This document shows, in pieces, positions 47,314-57,622 of a stretch of DNA of 64,000 nt (position 1 is its first letter; each line of letters begins with the position of its first letter). Origin of the DNA: a gamma proteobacterium HdN1 (GTDB lineage Bacteria; Pseudomonadota; Gammaproteobacteria; Pseudomonadales; Ketobacteraceae); NCBI GenBank assembly GCA_000198515.1, contig FP929140.1, positions 780,527 to 844,526 on the forward strand, read 5' to 3'. The notes beneath the pieces were generated by a model, which saw only the letters and a program-made list of their open reading frames with translations, was not told the origin of the DNA and did no database searches. Position numbers and translations under genes: made by a program.

Positions 47314-50025
47314 ATGTTAGGAACTGTCTTTCGCAAGGTTATCGGCAGCAAAAATGATCGTGAGATCAAAAGGATGCGCAAGGTTGTAGAGCGCATCAAC
47401 GCACTGGAGCCGGAGTATGAGTCACTTACGGATGAACAGCTCGCTGCGAAGACAGTAGAGTTTCGCGCACGCTTAGAGAAAGGCGAAACGCTGGATGGAT
47501 TGCTACCCGAGGCGTTTGCTGTCGTTCGCGAGACCAGTAAGCGTGTGATGGGAATGAGGCATTTCGACGTACAAATGGTCGGTGGAATGTCACTGCATGA
47601 AGGGAAAATCGCAGAGATGCGTACAGGTGAAGGGAAAACCCTTACATCGACGCTTGCTGCCTATCTCAATGCGCTTACCGGCAGAGGCGTACATATCGTC
47701 ACCGTGAACGACTATCTCGCCAAGCGCGACGCTGCTTGGATGGCGCCGCTCTATAATTTCTTAGGGATGTCCGTGGGCGTTATCTATCCACGCCAAGATC
47801 AGTCCGAGAAGCACAGTCAGTACTCAGCAGACATCACCTACGGTACAAACAACGAGTTTGGCTTCGATTACCTGCGCGACAACATGGCGTTTAGCCTTGA
47901 AGATAAAGCGCAAGGGCCCCTGCATTTCGCGATTGTCGACGAAGTGGACTCTATCCTCATCGACGAAGCCCGTACCCCGCTGATTATTTCTGGCCCTACT
48001 GAAGATAATTCCGAGCTGTATCGGAAGATCAATTTGCTGATCCCGTATCTAAAGGCAGCCAAAGAAGAGGACGGTTCTGATGGCCATTATCTGGTGGATG
48101 AAAAAGCCCGCCAGGTCGAGCTGACGGAATCCGGACATGAGTATATTGAGAGATTGCTTACGGATAACAAGATTTTGGTCGAGGGAGACTCCCTTTATGC
48201 AGCGACCAATTTGAGCATCTTGCACCACGTTCACGCAGCGCTGAAAGCGCATGTGCTGTTCCACAAGGATGTTGAATACATTGTTCAGAATGGCGAAATC
48301 ATCATTGTTGACGAGCATACGGGCCGAACGATGCCAGGGCGCCGCTGGTCCGAAGGGATACACCAAGCAGTGGAAGCCAAAGAAGGCGTAAAAATCCAGA
48401 ACGAAAACCAAACGCTGGCCTCGACAACGTTCCAGAACTATTTTCGTCTCTACGAAAAGCTCTCTGGTATGACCGGCACGGCAGATACGGAAGCATTCGA
48501 ATTCCGTCAGATTTACGGTTTAGATGTCGTAGTCATTCCGACCAATAGGCCTATGGCGCGTATTGATTCCGAAGACTTGGTTTTTATGACCTCTGAAGAA
48601 AAGTACGAAGCCATCGTTGATGACATTCGCGAGCAAATCGAACTCGGCCGCCCTGTGTTGGTTGGCACGGCTTCGATTGAAACATCGGAACTGCTTTCTG
48701 GCGTTTTGAAGAAAGAAAAAATTCCTCATAAAGTGCTAAACGCGAAATTTCACCAGCAAGAAGCAGAAATTATTGCCCAAGCGGGGCGGCCGGGCTCAAT
48801 TACCATTGCAACCAACATGGCCGGTCGCGGTACCGACATTTTGCTGGGTGGCAACTGGCAGGCAGAGCTTGCGAGCATGAAAGATGTAACGCCTGAGCAA
48901 GAGGCGGCAGCGCGCGAAGCTTGGGAGGTGCGTCACCAACAGGTGTTGGACGCGGGTGGCCTTCACATTATCGGTACTGAGCGTCATGAATCGCGCCGTA
49001 TCGACAACCAGCTACGCGGTCGCGCTGGTCGTCAGGGGGATGCAGGTAGTTCGCGCTTTTACCTCTCTCTCGAAGACAACCTGATGCGGATTTTTGCGTC
49101 AGACCGTGTGAAAGGCTTAATGCAATCGTTAGGCATGAAGCGCGGTGAGGCGATCGAGCATCGCTGGGTAACGCGCTCCATCGAAAACGCGCAACGCAAG
49201 GTAGAAGGTCGCAACTTCGATATTCGTAAGTCGCTGTTGGAATACGATGACGTTGCAAATGAGCAGCGCCGTGCAGTGTATGACCAGCGTAGCGAGCTAT
49301 TGGCGCAGGATGATATCTCCGAGATGATTCGGGATATTCGCGCAGATGTGGTAAATGATCTCGTCACAAGCTTTATTCCCCCACAATCCATTCCCGAACA
49401 ATGGGATATTAAGGGGCTTGAGCGAGCACTTGAGGGTGATTATAGGTTAAGCCTCCCCATTCTTCAGTGGATGGAAGAAGACCAGAAAATGGGGGATCAC
49501 GAAATCCGTTCCCGTGTTCTGGAAGAAGTGCAGGGAGCTTATGATCGCAAAGAGGCTTCGGTGGGTGATCCGCAAATCATGCGGCAGCTAGAGAAGCATA
49601 TTATGCTAATGACGCTGGATCGGCTCTGGAAGGAGCATCTTGCCAATATGGACTTTTTGCGCCAAGGAATTCATTTGCGCGGATATGCACAAAAGAATCC
49701 GAAGCAGGAGTACAAGCGCGAAGCGTTCATGATGTTCGAAGTTTTTTTGACCAACATGAAGACGGAAGCGACCAAAATGCTTTCTACCGTCGAGCTTCGC
49801 AAACAGGAAGAAGTTGATGCACTGGAGCGCCAGCGCCGAGAAGCGGCGGAGCGCGAGCAGGAATTGCAGCGTGAAGTTACGTCTGGGCTGCCAGAGGAGA
49901 CTAACGAATCAGATGCCGCTTCTCATGAACCCGTGCGGCGGATTGGCAACAAGGTGGGCCGCAATGAGCCGTGCCCATGCGGATCTGGCAAAAAGTATAA
50001 ACATTGTCATGGCCAAGCCGAGTAG
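47314..50025 (+). CDS. secA: Preprotein translocase ATPase SecA
   Basis: Motor that pushes preproteins through SecYEG. The 903-residue protein has MRTGEGKT (Walker A), [17 protein letters not shown] (Walker B/DEAD), the preprotein-binding region, [12 protein letters not shown] and [15 protein letters not shown] of the second ATPase domain, [13 protein letters not shown], and a C-terminal zinc-binding tail [14 protein letters not shown] that binds SecB and lipid. Unusually close conservation to other gammaproteobacterial SecA makes the call certain. A terminator follows. Confidence 0.99.
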   Translation: MLGTVFRKVIGSKNDREIKRMRKVVERINALEPEYESLTDEQLAAKTVEFRARLEKGETLDGLLPEAFAVVRETSKRVMGMRHFDVQMVGGMSLHEGKIAEMRTGEGKTLTSTLAAYLNALTGRGVHIVTVNDYLAKRDAAWMAPLYNFLGMSVGVIYPRQDQSEKHSQYSADITYGTNNEFGFDYLRDNMAFSLEDKAQGPLHFAIVDEVDSILIDEARTPLIISGPTEDNSELYRKINLLIPYLKAAKEEDGSDGHYLVDEKARQVELTESGHEYIERLLTDNKILVEGDSLYAATNLSILHHVHAALKAHVLFHKDVEYIVQNGEIIIVDEHTGRTMPGRRWSEGIHQAVEAKEGVKIQNENQTLASTTFQNYFRLYEKLSGMTGTADTEAFEFRQIYGLDVVVIPTNRPMARIDSEDLVFMTSEEKYEAIVDDIREQIELGRPVLVGTASIETSELLSGVLKKEKIPHKVLNAKFHQQEAEIIAQAGRPGSITIATNMAGRGTDILLGGNWQAELASMKDVTPEQEAAAREAWEVRHQQVLDAGGLHIIGTERHESRRIDNQLRGRAGRQGDAGSSRFYLSLEDNLMRIFASDRVKGLMQSLGMKRGEAIEHRWVTRSIENAQRKVEGRNFDIRKSLLEYDDVANEQRRAVYDQRSELLAQDDISEMIRDIRADVVNDLVTSFIPPQSIPEQWDIKGLERALEGDYRLSLPILQWMEEDQKMGDHEIRSRVLEEVQGAYDRKEASVGDPQIMRQLEKHIMLMTLDRLWKEHLANMDFLRQGIHLRGYAQKNPKQEYKREAFMMFEVFLTNMKTEATKMLSTVELRKQEEVDALERQRREAAEREQELQREVTSGLPEETNESDAASHEPVRRIGNKVGRNEPCPCGSGKKYKHCHGQAE

Positions 50026-50094
50026 GTAGTGAGAGCGTTATAGGGTTTTCCGGTAGATCGCCTTACTTTTTGGTTGGGCACTCTTTGGGTAATA

Positions 50095-50123
50095 GAAGAA
50101 GGGGCCGTCACGGCCCCTTCTTC
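50095..50123 (+). terminator. Intrinsic terminator after secA
   Basis: A perfect 13-bp stem (GAAGAAGGGGCCG / CGGCCCCTTCTTC) with a 3-base loop. The run of T lies within the 3' arm. It separates secA from argJ. Confidence 0.88.
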
Positions 50124-50180
50124 GTGTTAAACAATTGCAGATGCGAAAAAATGATATTGAAAATTTTCTAGGAGTTTCGA

Positions 50181-51404
50181 ATGGCAGTTGGGCCTGATCA
50201 ATTTCCAGTGATGCATCCTGTTAAAGGGTTTAGCCTTGGCGTTACGCGCGCCCAGATTCGCAAACCGGATCGGCGGGATTTGGTGGTAATGCGCGCTGCG
50301 CCTGGATCCACCATTGCAGGTGCGTTTACCTTGAATGTGTTTTGTGCGGCACCTGTTCAGGTGTGTAGAAATCATTTGCGGAGTGCTAGCGAACAATTGC
50401 CAATCTATCTCGTTACGAACACGGGCTACGCCAATGCCGGTCGGGGCGCGCCCGGTTTAGATGATTGCCTGGCGATTTGCAGTGCACTTGCCAAGCAGAC
50501 AGAGGTTCCTGTTGAGCAGATATTTCCATTTTCGACCGGCGTGATCGGTGAGGCGATGCCCGTTGATCGTATTGTTAAGGGCCTGCCAGCCTGTTTGGAT
50601 GCACTGGATGAAAATGGCTGGGAGGAGGCTGCGTTTGGTATCATGACCACCGACACGCGCCCTAAGGGTGTGTCGTTGCAACGTTGTTTTCAGGGGCAGA
50701 CCGTTACGATCACTGGGATTGTGAAGGGTGCTGGCATGATTCGCCCTAATATGGCAACGATGCTTTCCTACCTTGCTACGGACGTTGCGATTGATGCGGG
50801 TCTGTTGCAGAAATTAGTGCGCGATGCGGTAGAGCTGTCGTTCAATCGTGCCACTGTGGACGGTGATACTTCGACGAATGATTCATGCATTGTCATCGCA
50901 ACTGGGCAATCTGGGGTAACGATCAGCGAAGGCTGCGAAGATTTTGCGGCGTTTCGTGAGATGTTAACACTGGCGCTTGTGGAGCTTGCGCAAGCGATCG
51001 TTAAGGATGGTGAAGGCGCGACGAAATTTGTCACGATTCAGGTAGATGGTGCAGTGAGCGAGGCTGAAGCCAGGGAAATTGCGTTTACCGTGGCGCATTC
51101 ACCGTTAGTAAAAACCGCTTTGTTTGCAAGTGATCCAAACTGGGGACGTATTCTTGCGGCGGTTGGCCGTGCACAGGTTGAGAACCTAGATGTCGAGAAA
51201 GTGTTTCTTTATCTTGATCACGTGCTTGTTGCGGAGCGCGGCGGGCTGGCAAAAAGCTACCGCGAGGCTTTGGGTGCAGGTGTATTAGCAAATGACAGCT
51301 TTACGATTCGTTTGGTGCTGGGGCGAGGCGATGCGTCTTGCGCAGTATGGACAACGGATTTTTCTTACGACTATGTGAAAATCAATGCGGACTACCGATC
51401 CTAA
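50181..51404 (+). CDS. argJ: Glutamate N-acetyltransferase / N-acetylglutamate synthase ArgJ
   Basis: Recycles the acetyl group in arginine synthesis (ornithine acetyltransferase). The 407-residue precursor should self-cleave before Thr193 in GMIRPNMATMLSY, giving alpha and beta chains. Other conserved parts are TNTGYANAG, PFSTGVIGEAMP and RATVDGDTSTNDSC. AGGAG precedes the ATG. Whether it is bifunctional (also making acetylglutamate from acetyl-CoA) cannot be told. The Nudix gene follows after 43 bp. Confidence 0.97.
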   Translation: MAVGPDQFPVMHPVKGFSLGVTRAQIRKPDRRDLVVMRAAPGSTIAGAFTLNVFCAAPVQVCRNHLRSASEQLPIYLVTNTGYANAGRGAPGLDDCLAICSALAKQTEVPVEQIFPFSTGVIGEAMPVDRIVKGLPACLDALDENGWEEAAFGIMTTDTRPKGVSLQRCFQGQTVTITGIVKGAGMIRPNMATMLSYLATDVAIDAGLLQKLVRDAVELSFNRATVDGDTSTNDSCIVIATGQSGVTISEGCEDFAAFREMLTLALVELAQAIVKDGEGATKFVTIQVDGAVSEAEAREIAFTVAHSPLVKTALFASDPNWGRILAAVGRAQVENLDVEKVFLYLDHVLVAERGGLAKSYREALGAGVLANDSFTIRLVLGRGDASCAVWTTDFSYDYVKINADYRS

Positions 51405-51447
51405 CGCGGGATGCAAGACGCTTTTAGTGGTTGGCTAAGGGGCCTAT

Positions 51448-52428
51448 ATGACGACGCCGGTACATGTGGTAGCAGCAGTAATTCGAGGGCGCGATGGCAG
51501 AATTCTGCTGGCGCAGCGACCTGCTCACTTGCATCAGGGAGGCAAGTGGGAGTTTCCAGGTGGGAAAGTAGAGGCAGGTGAGGGCGCGGAACAAGCGCTT
51601 GCGCGTGAACTGCGTGAGGAACTCGGAATTACGCCCGTCGTTACGCGGCCGCTGATTCAGGTGCAGCACCGCTATCCGCAAGAGGGTGCTCATCCAGAAA
51701 AGACCGTGTTTCTCGATGTTTGGGAGGTGGTTGCGTTTTCGGGCCAGCCTTCGGGCCGAGAGCGGCAACGCGTGGAGTGGGTGGCGCAGGATGCTTTGGA
51801 GGATTATGAATTCCCTCCTGCGAACCAGCCCATTGTGGTGGCGGCACAATTGCCTTCCACGATTTTGATTACCCCTGAGCCTGCAGAATTTCCAGCAGAA
51901 TCCTTTTATTCCCACTTGGACGCGTCGCTGGAAGCGGGTGTGGGCTGGGTCATTCTGCGAAGCAACAAACTTTCTGCTCAGGATTTCACTGAATTGGCCG
52001 CCGGTGTTGCGGAACTTTGCGCTGAATTTGAGGTGCCCCTGTCGCTGAATCCACCACCCGAAGTATTAAAGCAAATGTTAAAGAAAGGCGATGCTGGTTT
52101 GCCAGAGGGCGTTGGCCTTCATCTGAGCGAGGCGGCGCTGCGTGAATACCAAGATGAGTATGACGGGTGTGTTTCGGCATCGTGTCACTCACCTGAGGCG
52201 TTACGTCTTGCCGAGGAGAGGAATGTCACGTTTGCCTTGCTCTCTCCGATACAGGCGACAGCGTCACATCCTGACGTCGAACCCTTAGGTTGGGTTCGCG
52301 CCTCGGAATGGATAAAGCCTTCCAAGGTGCCGATTTACGCGCTGGGCAGTTTAGGAAACGCAGACGTGATCGTTGCGCGAAAAAATGGCGCGCAGGGTGT
52401 TGCTGGGATTCGAGCCTTCTGGAAGTAG
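51448..52428 (+). CDS. Bifunctional Nudix hydrolase (MutT-like) / thiamine-phosphate-synthase-like protein
   Basis: The 326-residue protein has an N-terminal MutT-type Nudix domain (residues about 5-130) with a complete Nudix box, GGKVEAGEGAEQALARELRE then EELG, the expected fold for hydrolysing 8-oxo-dGTP. The C-terminal 175 residues form a TIM-barrel-like ThiE/TenI domain (VGLHLSEAALREY, VSASCHSPEALRLAEE, PIYALGSLGNADV, GAQGVAGIRAFW). This fusion is common downstream of argJ in gammaproteobacteria. The function of the ThiE-like half is not established. Confidence 0.92.
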   Translation: MTTPVHVVAAVIRGRDGRILLAQRPAHLHQGGKWEFPGGKVEAGEGAEQALARELREELGITPVVTRPLIQVQHRYPQEGAHPEKTVFLDVWEVVAFSGQPSGRERQRVEWVAQDALEDYEFPPANQPIVVAAQLPSTILITPEPAEFPAESFYSHLDASLEAGVGWVILRSNKLSAQDFTELAAGVAELCAEFEVPLSLNPPPEVLKQMLKKGDAGLPEGVGLHLSEAALREYQDEYDGCVSASCHSPEALRLAEERNVTFALLSPIQATASHPDVEPLGWVRASEWIKPSKVPIYALGSLGNADVIVARKNGAQGVAGIRAFWK

Positions 52429-52475
52429 CCTTCTGGAGGTAGTGCGTTTGCCTGAACGATAGGATGGCTTTGCCG

Positions 52476-52518
52476 CCCCCCGAGCGAAGTCGGCCGCCCC
52501 TGAGCGAAGTCGAAGGGG
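52476..52518. repeat. Two copies of a GAGCGAAGTCG repeat, the second inside a palindrome
   Basis: GAGCGAAGTCG occurs twice, 22 bases apart, each preceded by a run of C. In the second, CCCCT and AGGGG flank it, so the whole can pair (52497-52518). Sequences of this CCCTGAGCGAAGTCGAAGGG form are dispersed repeats in many bacterial genomes. It lies in the 213-bp gap before the thioesterase gene; the rest of that gap is empty. Confidence 0.8.
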
Positions 52519-52641
52519 ATAGCGCTGTGTATGAGACACACTGTTTCGCGTTGGCGAATTTTAGCCATTCGGGTTAGATTCTGGCGGATATGTTTGCGAA
52601 CTCGTGAATGTTGTTGGCATTTTTTGTGGAGTCTTTACCCA

Positions 52642-53427
52642 ATGCAGTTTTCCGATTTACTTAACGCGCTTGAGCTATCCCCCGGCCACGCTTCGCTTGA
52701 TGTTCCTAGCAACTGGATGCAAGGGCGCAGCGTGTTTGGAGGTTTGCAGGCGGTCGTTGCGTTGGCTGCGATGCGAACGGTTTGTGAGCTGATGCCATTG
52801 CGCACCTTGCAAGCGACGTTTATGGCACCCCCGCAAGCGGGCAAGCTCACGGTTCGTGCGTCGGTGTTGCGTGCAGGCAAGAACACTCGCCATATCGAGG
52901 CTCGTCTGTACGAAGGTGATCAGACCTTAGGTGTGGTGATCGGCGTTTTCGGCGATGCGCGCGAGAGCGTGGTGGAGCGCATTATTGAGCAGCCTCTCGT
53001 GGATGATTCTCGCGCCAAGACATTCCCCTATATTCCGGGGCTCACGCCTGCCTTTTTGGAGCACTTTCGGGCGGACTGGTTGAAAGGTCGGTTTCCGCTG
53101 AGCGGCAAGCTCTCTAGCGAAACGGTGGTGCGTGTAAGTATGTTAGATTCCGCTGCCGCGTGCAGCGAATACCACCTATTGGCGATTGCGGATTTTATGC
53201 CACCGCTTGCGCTTTCTGCAATGAGCCGCCCTGTAGCGGGGAGCACGCTCACTTGGATGGTGGAGTTCTTAGACACGCAACTAGACGCGGTGCCTTTGGA
53301 AAACTGGCGCCTAGATACCGAGATGCGCGCTGCAAGGGATGGGTACACGAGCCAGCAGGTGACCATTTGGCGGCCAGACGGGGTTGCTGCGGCGTTGAGC
53401 CACCAGACGATGGTGGTTTTTGGGTAA
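52642..53427 (+). CDS. Acyl-CoA thioesterase (TesB-like double hotdog)
   Basis: Probable cytoplasmic acyl-CoA thioesterase, substrate range unknown. The 261-residue protein shows two hotdog halves: one with RSVFGGLQAVVALAAMRT and LRTLQATFMAPPQAGKLTVRASVLRAGKNTRHIEARLY, the other with LSAMSRPVAGSTLTWMVEFL and YTSQQVTIWRPDGVAAALSHQTMVVFG. Start is ATG 52642 with GGAG upstream; the longer open frame from 52531 crosses the repeat and is not used. Its last seven codons form the first unit of a 20-bp tandem repeat. Confidence 0.88.
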   Translation: MQFSDLLNALELSPGHASLDVPSNWMQGRSVFGGLQAVVALAAMRTVCELMPLRTLQATFMAPPQAGKLTVRASVLRAGKNTRHIEARLYEGDQTLGVVIGVFGDARESVVERIIEQPLVDDSRAKTFPYIPGLTPAFLEHFRADWLKGRFPLSGKLSSETVVRVSMLDSAAACSEYHLLAIADFMPPLALSAMSRPVAGSTLTWMVEFLDTQLDAVPLENWRLDTEMRAARDGYTSQQVTIWRPDGVAAALSHQTMVVFG

Positions 53428-53466
53428 CGATGGTGGTTTTTGGATAACGAAGGTCGTTTTTGGATA
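53407..53466. repeat. 20-bp repeat, three copies, straddling a stop codon
   Basis: Units start at 53407, 53427 and 53447. The first is the end of the thioesterase gene, including most of its TAA stop (53425-53427); the next two are noncoding copies, the third with two changes. The core is ATGGTGGTTTTTGG. Confidence 0.92.
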
Positions 53467-53476
53467 ATTGCGCCCG

Positions 53477-54424
53477 CTAGGGCATGGGCAGATCTTTGGC
53501 GGTGAGCTGAAAGCCGCGCGGCTGAAAACCAAAGTCGTGGCGCGCGTCTTTGTGGCTGAAGGCCATGTCTTTGTTCATACGCTCGGCCATGGAGGGCGTC
53601 CAGTCTCGATAGCGCGGGATGAAGTTCATTAAACGCACTAGGGTGTAAAAGACGGGCAGTGGTAGCGGCAGGAATCGCGCGGGCCTTTTTAGTGCTGTAA
53701 ATATCTGCGCGACCATTTCTTTGTAGCAGAGCACGTCTCTGCCGGAGAGCGTATAGATTGCTTTCGTGAGCTGCTCTGGGTGCTGGAGAGCTTGCTGAAA
53801 GCAGAGAAGGCAGGCTTGCGCTACATCTTCGACGTGAATCGGTTGGCGAGCTCCGTTTGCCTTTCCTAGCAGGGGGAAGATTCCAAAACGCTGGATCAGG
53901 CGCGCAATTTCGGTAAGGTTCTGATCGGCAGCGTTTCCGTAGATCAGAGTTGGCCGCAGAATGTGCGTTTGAATGCCCGATGTTTTTCCCCAATCCAGAA
54001 ACCTTTGTTCGGCTTCTAGCATTAGATGCATTTTGGTTTGTTCTGCTTGCGAAGCGGATTGTACTTTGGTGATTACGCTGGTCGAGGAGAGCGCCACAAT
54101 GCGCTTCGCGCCCAAACGCTGCATTTGCGCGGCGTGCTCTGCGAGTGTCCAGATGGGCGAAACTACGATCCAGTTTTCGATGCTGCGCGGTGCGAGCGTA
54201 GGCATTGTGTGCAGTGGCATCCAATGGATTTCTGCGCCACAAGTGGGTGTGCTTCTGGTCGGCTCACGCTCTGCTTTTCGTGAAAAAGCAATGATCTTAA
54301 AATTCTGCGGCGGAGCCAGCAGGGGGTTGCTTTGGTTGCTCTGCAATAATTGCAGTAGGGCCTGCCCTACAAAACTACTCGCGCCCAGCATTCCGAGCGT
54401 TATCGGTGGGTTCGCGTTATTCAT
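53477..54424 (-). CDS. NAD(P)-dependent sugar epimerase/dehydratase-like protein
   Basis: Extended short-chain-dehydrogenase fold protein of 315 residues, substrate unknown. The N-terminal Rossmann motif reads LGMLGASSFVGQALLQLL (GxxxFxG form), then RIVALSSTSVITK (active-site Ser region) and ILRPTLIYGNAADQN, with a GxP-like region and VEDVAQACLLCFQQA. The YxxxK motif is not obvious, so it may bind cofactor without classical epimerase chemistry. ATG 54424 overlaps the stop of the upstream glycosyltransferase (ATGA), so the pair is coupled, in a polysaccharide setting. A much longer open frame extends upstream but is not used. Confidence 0.8.
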   Translation of the reverse strand: MNNANPPITLGMLGASSFVGQALLQLLQSNQSNPLLAPPQNFKIIAFSRKAEREPTRSTPTCGAEIHWMPLHTMPTLAPRSIENWIVVSPIWTLAEHAAQMQRLGAKRIVALSSTSVITKVQSASQAEQTKMHLMLEAEQRFLDWGKTSGIQTHILRPTLIYGNAADQNLTEIARLIQRFGIFPLLGKANGARQPIHVEDVAQACLLCFQQALQHPEQLTKAIYTLSGRDVLCYKEMVAQIFTALKRPARFLPLPLPVFYTLVRLMNFIPRYRDWTPSMAERMNKDMAFSHKDARHDFGFQPRGFQLTAKDLPMP

Positions 54425-55467
54425 GCGAGATCTTGGCTCTTGCGCGAGTTCTTGGCCTTTGCAAGCGTGCGTTTGCCGATGTGGTAGCTTGCGGCTGCGG
54501 CGAAGCGCATCCAGACGCCGACCACCACGATCCACATCAAAGCGCCGGGATACTCTTTTTGAAAGAATTTGCGGTAAAATCGCAGCATGCCTTTGTGTTT
54601 GTGCCATTCCACAAAGATCGGGCGGGATCGAGAGCAGCTGCCTTGTTGATGCGTAATGAGCGCGTTCGGCACAAAGAGAATCTGCCAACCTGCCTGCCGG
54701 AATCGCATACACCAGTCGAGATCTTCGCAGTGCAAGAAATATTGTTCATCCCATAAACCTACTTGCGCGAGTGCTTCTCTGCGCACCAACATGCATGCGC
54801 CGGAAATCGCTTCGACGTTCACGGCTTGGGTGGGGAGCGCTTGTTGATGCAGGTGAAAGTCAAAAAACAGCTCTGGCCAGCGCTTGGCAAATCGACTAAG
54901 GCCAAAGGCGCGCACAAAAGAGCGCCAAGGGGTTGGAATCGCTCGGCGGCCACCGCCTTGTTCGCTGCCGTCTGGGTTGAGCAAAAGCCCGCCGACCATG
55001 CCAATATCGGATGCACTCTCTAGGCTGGTAATCAGCGATTGCAGCGTGTTTGGTTCTACAACGCTGTCGGGATTCAGAAATAGCAGGTATTTGCCAGTGG
55101 CTGCGTGGATGCCAACATTGCACGCTGCTGCAAAGCCGAGATTCGCATCGTTGCGGATTATGACCGGAGGTGGTCTGTGCTCCACAAGCGGAAGATCTGC
55201 GAGCAGCGCAAGGCTTTGGTCGGCGGATGCGTTGTCTACTACGATGCACTCCACGGTGTGCGCTGCAGGTGATTTGTCTGCGGATGATTTGCCTACTGAC
55301 GAGTCGTTGGTGACAAAGAGGCTTGCTTGGACAGACTGCACGCACTCGGAGAGTAAACGCCCAGCGTTGTAGTTTACAATAATCACCGACAACAGCGGGG
55401 AGCCTGCTTGTGTAGGTGCGGCAGTGGTTGATGTAGCCGTTGATGTAGTCGCTGCTGGAGTTTTCAC
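54421..55467 (-). CDS. GT2-family glycosyltransferase (rhamnosyltransferase-like)
   Basis: Inverting GT-A glycosyltransferase of 348 residues, probably adding a sugar to a lipid-linked surface glycan. The fold opens with LLSVIIVNYNAGRLLSECVQS, then CIVVDNASADQS, the DxD-like LLFLNPDSVV, GGLLLNPDGSEQGGGRRAIP, MLVRREALAQVGLWDEQYFLHCEDLDWCMRFRQAG, typical of WbbL/rhamnosyltransferases, and a C-terminal membrane helix (ALMWIVVVGVWMRFAAAA). The first 22 residues are Thr/Ala-rich. The adjacent dTDP-rhamnose genes fit a rhamnose donor, by inference. Confidence 0.85.
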   Translation of the reverse strand: MKTPAATTSTATSTTAAPTQAGSPLLSVIIVNYNAGRLLSECVQSVQASLFVTNDSSVGKSSADKSPAAHTVECIVVDNASADQSLALLADLPLVEHRPPPVIIRNDANLGFAAACNVGIHAATGKYLLFLNPDSVVEPNTLQSLITSLESASDIGMVGGLLLNPDGSEQGGGRRAIPTPWRSFVRAFGLSRFAKRWPELFFDFHLHQQALPTQAVNVEAISGACMLVRREALAQVGLWDEQYFLHCEDLDWCMRFRQAGWQILFVPNALITHQQGSCSRSRPIFVEWHKHKGMLRFYRKFFQKEYPGALMWIVVVGVWMRFAAAASYHIGKRTLAKAKNSRKSQDLA

Positions 55468-55580
55468 GGATTGGGCTGTGATTCCAAGGGTACAAACAAT
55501 AGAAGGCGCGAATTATCTCAGTTTTGCTTGGAAACGGGAACGCTTGGCAATGGAAGGCTACAAAAAGCAGACATGTTGGC

Positions 55581-55586
55581 TATAAT
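55581..55586 (+). promoter_or_regulatory. Candidate -10 element for the rml operon
   Basis: A perfect TATAAT lies 64 bases before rfbB in the 182-bp divergent gap with the glycosyltransferase. No good -35 is found at normal spacing, so the promoter is only suggested. Confidence 0.38.
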
Positions 55587-55649
55587 TTGCGGCGATTTAG
55601 CGTTGAAATCTAAAGAGAAACCAACACACACACGGGGCAGGCGGTCGGA

Positions 55650-56720
55650 ATGACGATATTGGTGACCGGAGGAGCCGGTTTTATTGGTTCGAACTTCGTG
55701 CTGGACTGGCTGGCGACGTGTTCAGAGCCCGTCGTGAACCTTGATAAGCTGACCTATGCGGGCAATCTTGAGAACCTTGCCGAGCTTGAGGGCAACCCAA
55801 GACACATTTTCGTGCAGGGTGATATTGGTGATACGGCGCTGGTCGAATCTCTAATGCGAGAACATCAGCCGCGCGCGGTGCTCAATTTTGCCGCCGAAAG
55901 CCATGTGGATCGTTCTATTCATGGCCCGGAAGCGTTTATTCAAACCAATATCGTTGGCACTTTCCGGCTCTTGGAAGCGGTGCGCTCTTGGTGGGGCCAG
56001 CTGCCAGCGGATGGCAAGGTTCGTTTCCGTTTTCTGCATGTGTCTACCGATGAGGTCTACGGCTCGTTGGAGAAAACCGCGCCAGCCTTCACGGAGAGCC
56101 ATTCGTATGAGCCGAATAGCCCCTATTCTGCGAGCAAGGCATCTTCGGATCATTTGGTGCGTGCATACCATCACACTTATGGCTTACCTGTATTGACGAC
56201 CAATTGTTCCAATAACTACGGCCCCTATCATTTTCCAGAAAAGCTCATACCGCTCGTGATCGTAAATGCGTTATCCGGTAAGCCGCTACCTGTTTATGGC
56301 GATGGCCAACAGATTCGGGATTGGCTGTATGTGAAAGACCATTGTGCAGCCATTCGTCGTGTGCTGGAGGCGGGAGTGTGTGGTGAGACCTATAATGTGG
56401 GTGGTTGGAACGAAAAAGCCAATCTGGATATTGTGACGGAGGTTTGTGCCTTGCTAGACGAGCTTCGCCCTCGTGAGGATGGCGTGCACTATCGGATGCA
56501 GATTACTCATGTCCCCGATCGCCCCGGCCATGATCGCCGTTACGCAATCGACGCTCGCAAAATTGAGCGCGAGCTGCACTGGCGGCCTGCGGAAACCTTT
56601 GCGACCGGCATTCGTAAAACGGTGCAATGGTATTTAGATCATCCGCAGTGGGTGGCAAACGTACAATCCGGCAGTTATCGAGACTGGGTTGCCCAAAATT
56701 ACGAGGGCCGCCCTGCATGA
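55650..56720 (+). CDS. rfbB: dTDP-glucose 4,6-dehydratase RfbB/RmlB
   Basis: Second step of dTDP-rhamnose synthesis. The 356-residue SDR protein has [17 protein letters not shown] (NAD+ binding), [22 protein letters not shown] with the catalytic Asp/Glu, and [22 protein letters not shown] with catalytic Tyr/Lys; [16 protein letters not shown] follows. The ATG follows GGTCGGA. Its stop overlaps rfbD. Confidence 0.96.
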   Translation: MTILVTGGAGFIGSNFVLDWLATCSEPVVNLDKLTYAGNLENLAELEGNPRHIFVQGDIGDTALVESLMREHQPRAVLNFAAESHVDRSIHGPEAFIQTNIVGTFRLLEAVRSWWGQLPADGKVRFRFLHVSTDEVYGSLEKTAPAFTESHSYEPNSPYSASKASSDHLVRAYHHTYGLPVLTTNCSNNYGPYHFPEKLIPLVIVNALSGKPLPVYGDGQQIRDWLYVKDHCAAIRRVLEAGVCGETYNVGGWNEKANLDIVTEVCALLDELRPREDGVHYRMQITHVPDRPGHDRRYAIDARKIERELHWRPAETFATGIRKTVQWYLDHPQWVANVQSGSYRDWVAQNYEGRPA

Positions 56721-57622
56721 AACTATTGATTTTCGGTAAAAACGGGCAGGTAGGGTGGGAGCTGCAGCGCAGCCTTGCCCCACTAGGTGAAGTGATTGCG
56801 CTGGGCCAGAATGAGGCGAACCTATGCGGTGATTTGAGCAATCTAGAAGGGCTGCGCGCTACGCTACAACGTGTGGCTCCCGACGTGATTGTGAACGCCG
56901 CCGCGCATACGGCCGTAGATCGCGCCGAGAGCGAACCCGATCTTGCATATCGCATCAACGCAGAAGCGCCCAGCGTAATGGCAGAAGAAGCGCAGCGTTT
57001 GGGCGCCTTGCTCGTTCATTACTCTACCGACTATGTGTATGAAGGCAGCGGTGAGCGTTTCTGGCAAGAGTCGGATGCACCCGCGCCGCTGAACCTCTAT
57101 GGCAAGAGCAAGCTCGCGGGCGATCAGGCGATTATGGCGAGCGGCTGCCGTCATCTGATTTTCAGAACCAGTTGGGTGTATGCGGCGCGCGGGAATAATT
57201 TTGCCAAAACGATGCTAGGGCTGGCACGTACACGTAACGCGCTCTCTGTAGTTTCTGATCAGGTTGGTGCGCCGACGGGAGCAGAACTGATTGCTGACGT
57301 TACCGCACAGGCCATTTATCAAGCGCTGCTAGATCCGCAAAAGCAAGGGCTCTACCATTTGGTCGCAAGTGGTTCAACGTCGTGGTTTGATTATGCGCGA
57401 GAGGTATTTTCAGTTGCCCGTGAACTGGGAGAAACGCTGCAGCTTTCAGATGATGCAGTCACTCCAATTGCAAGCTCCGAGTACCCGAAGCCCGCACAAC
57501 GGCCGTTAAATTCTCGCCTTTGTACACAGAAACTAACGAACACATTTCAATTAACGCTTCCCGACTGGAAGGTCGGCGTAGCGCGCATGCTTCGTGAGAC
57601 GCTGGAGCCCCTTAGCCAATGA
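56717..57622 (+). CDS. rfbD: dTDP-4-dehydrorhamnose reductase RfbD/RmlD
   Basis: Final NAD(P)H-dependent step of dTDP-rhamnose synthesis. The 301-residue protein starts [18 protein letters not shown], then [47 protein letters not shown] (YxxxK), [13 protein letters not shown] and [14 protein letters not shown]. Overlaps with rfbB and rfbA (ATGA both sides) mark one operon. Confidence 0.95.
   Translation: MKLLIFGKNGQVGWELQRSLAPLGEVIALGQNEANLCGDLSNLEGLRATLQRVAPDVIVNAAAHTAVDRAESEPDLAYRINAEAPSVMAEEAQRLGALLVHYSTDYVYEGSGERFWQESDAPAPLNLYGKSKLAGDQAIMASGCRHLIFRTSWVYAARGNNFAKTMLGLARTRNALSVVSDQVGAPTGAELIADVTAQAIYQALLDPQKQGLYHLVASGSTSWFDYAREVFSVARELGETLQLSDDAVTPIASSEYPKPAQRPLNSRLCTQKLTNTFQLTLPDWKVGVARMLRETLEPLSQ

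Noticed and set aside
53028-54242. A 404-codon open frame on the minus strand across the thioesterase and epimerase-like genes
   Set aside because: It overlaps a better frame on the same strand with a Rossmann motif and runs antisense to the thioesterase; its product is Arg/Ala-rich with no domain.
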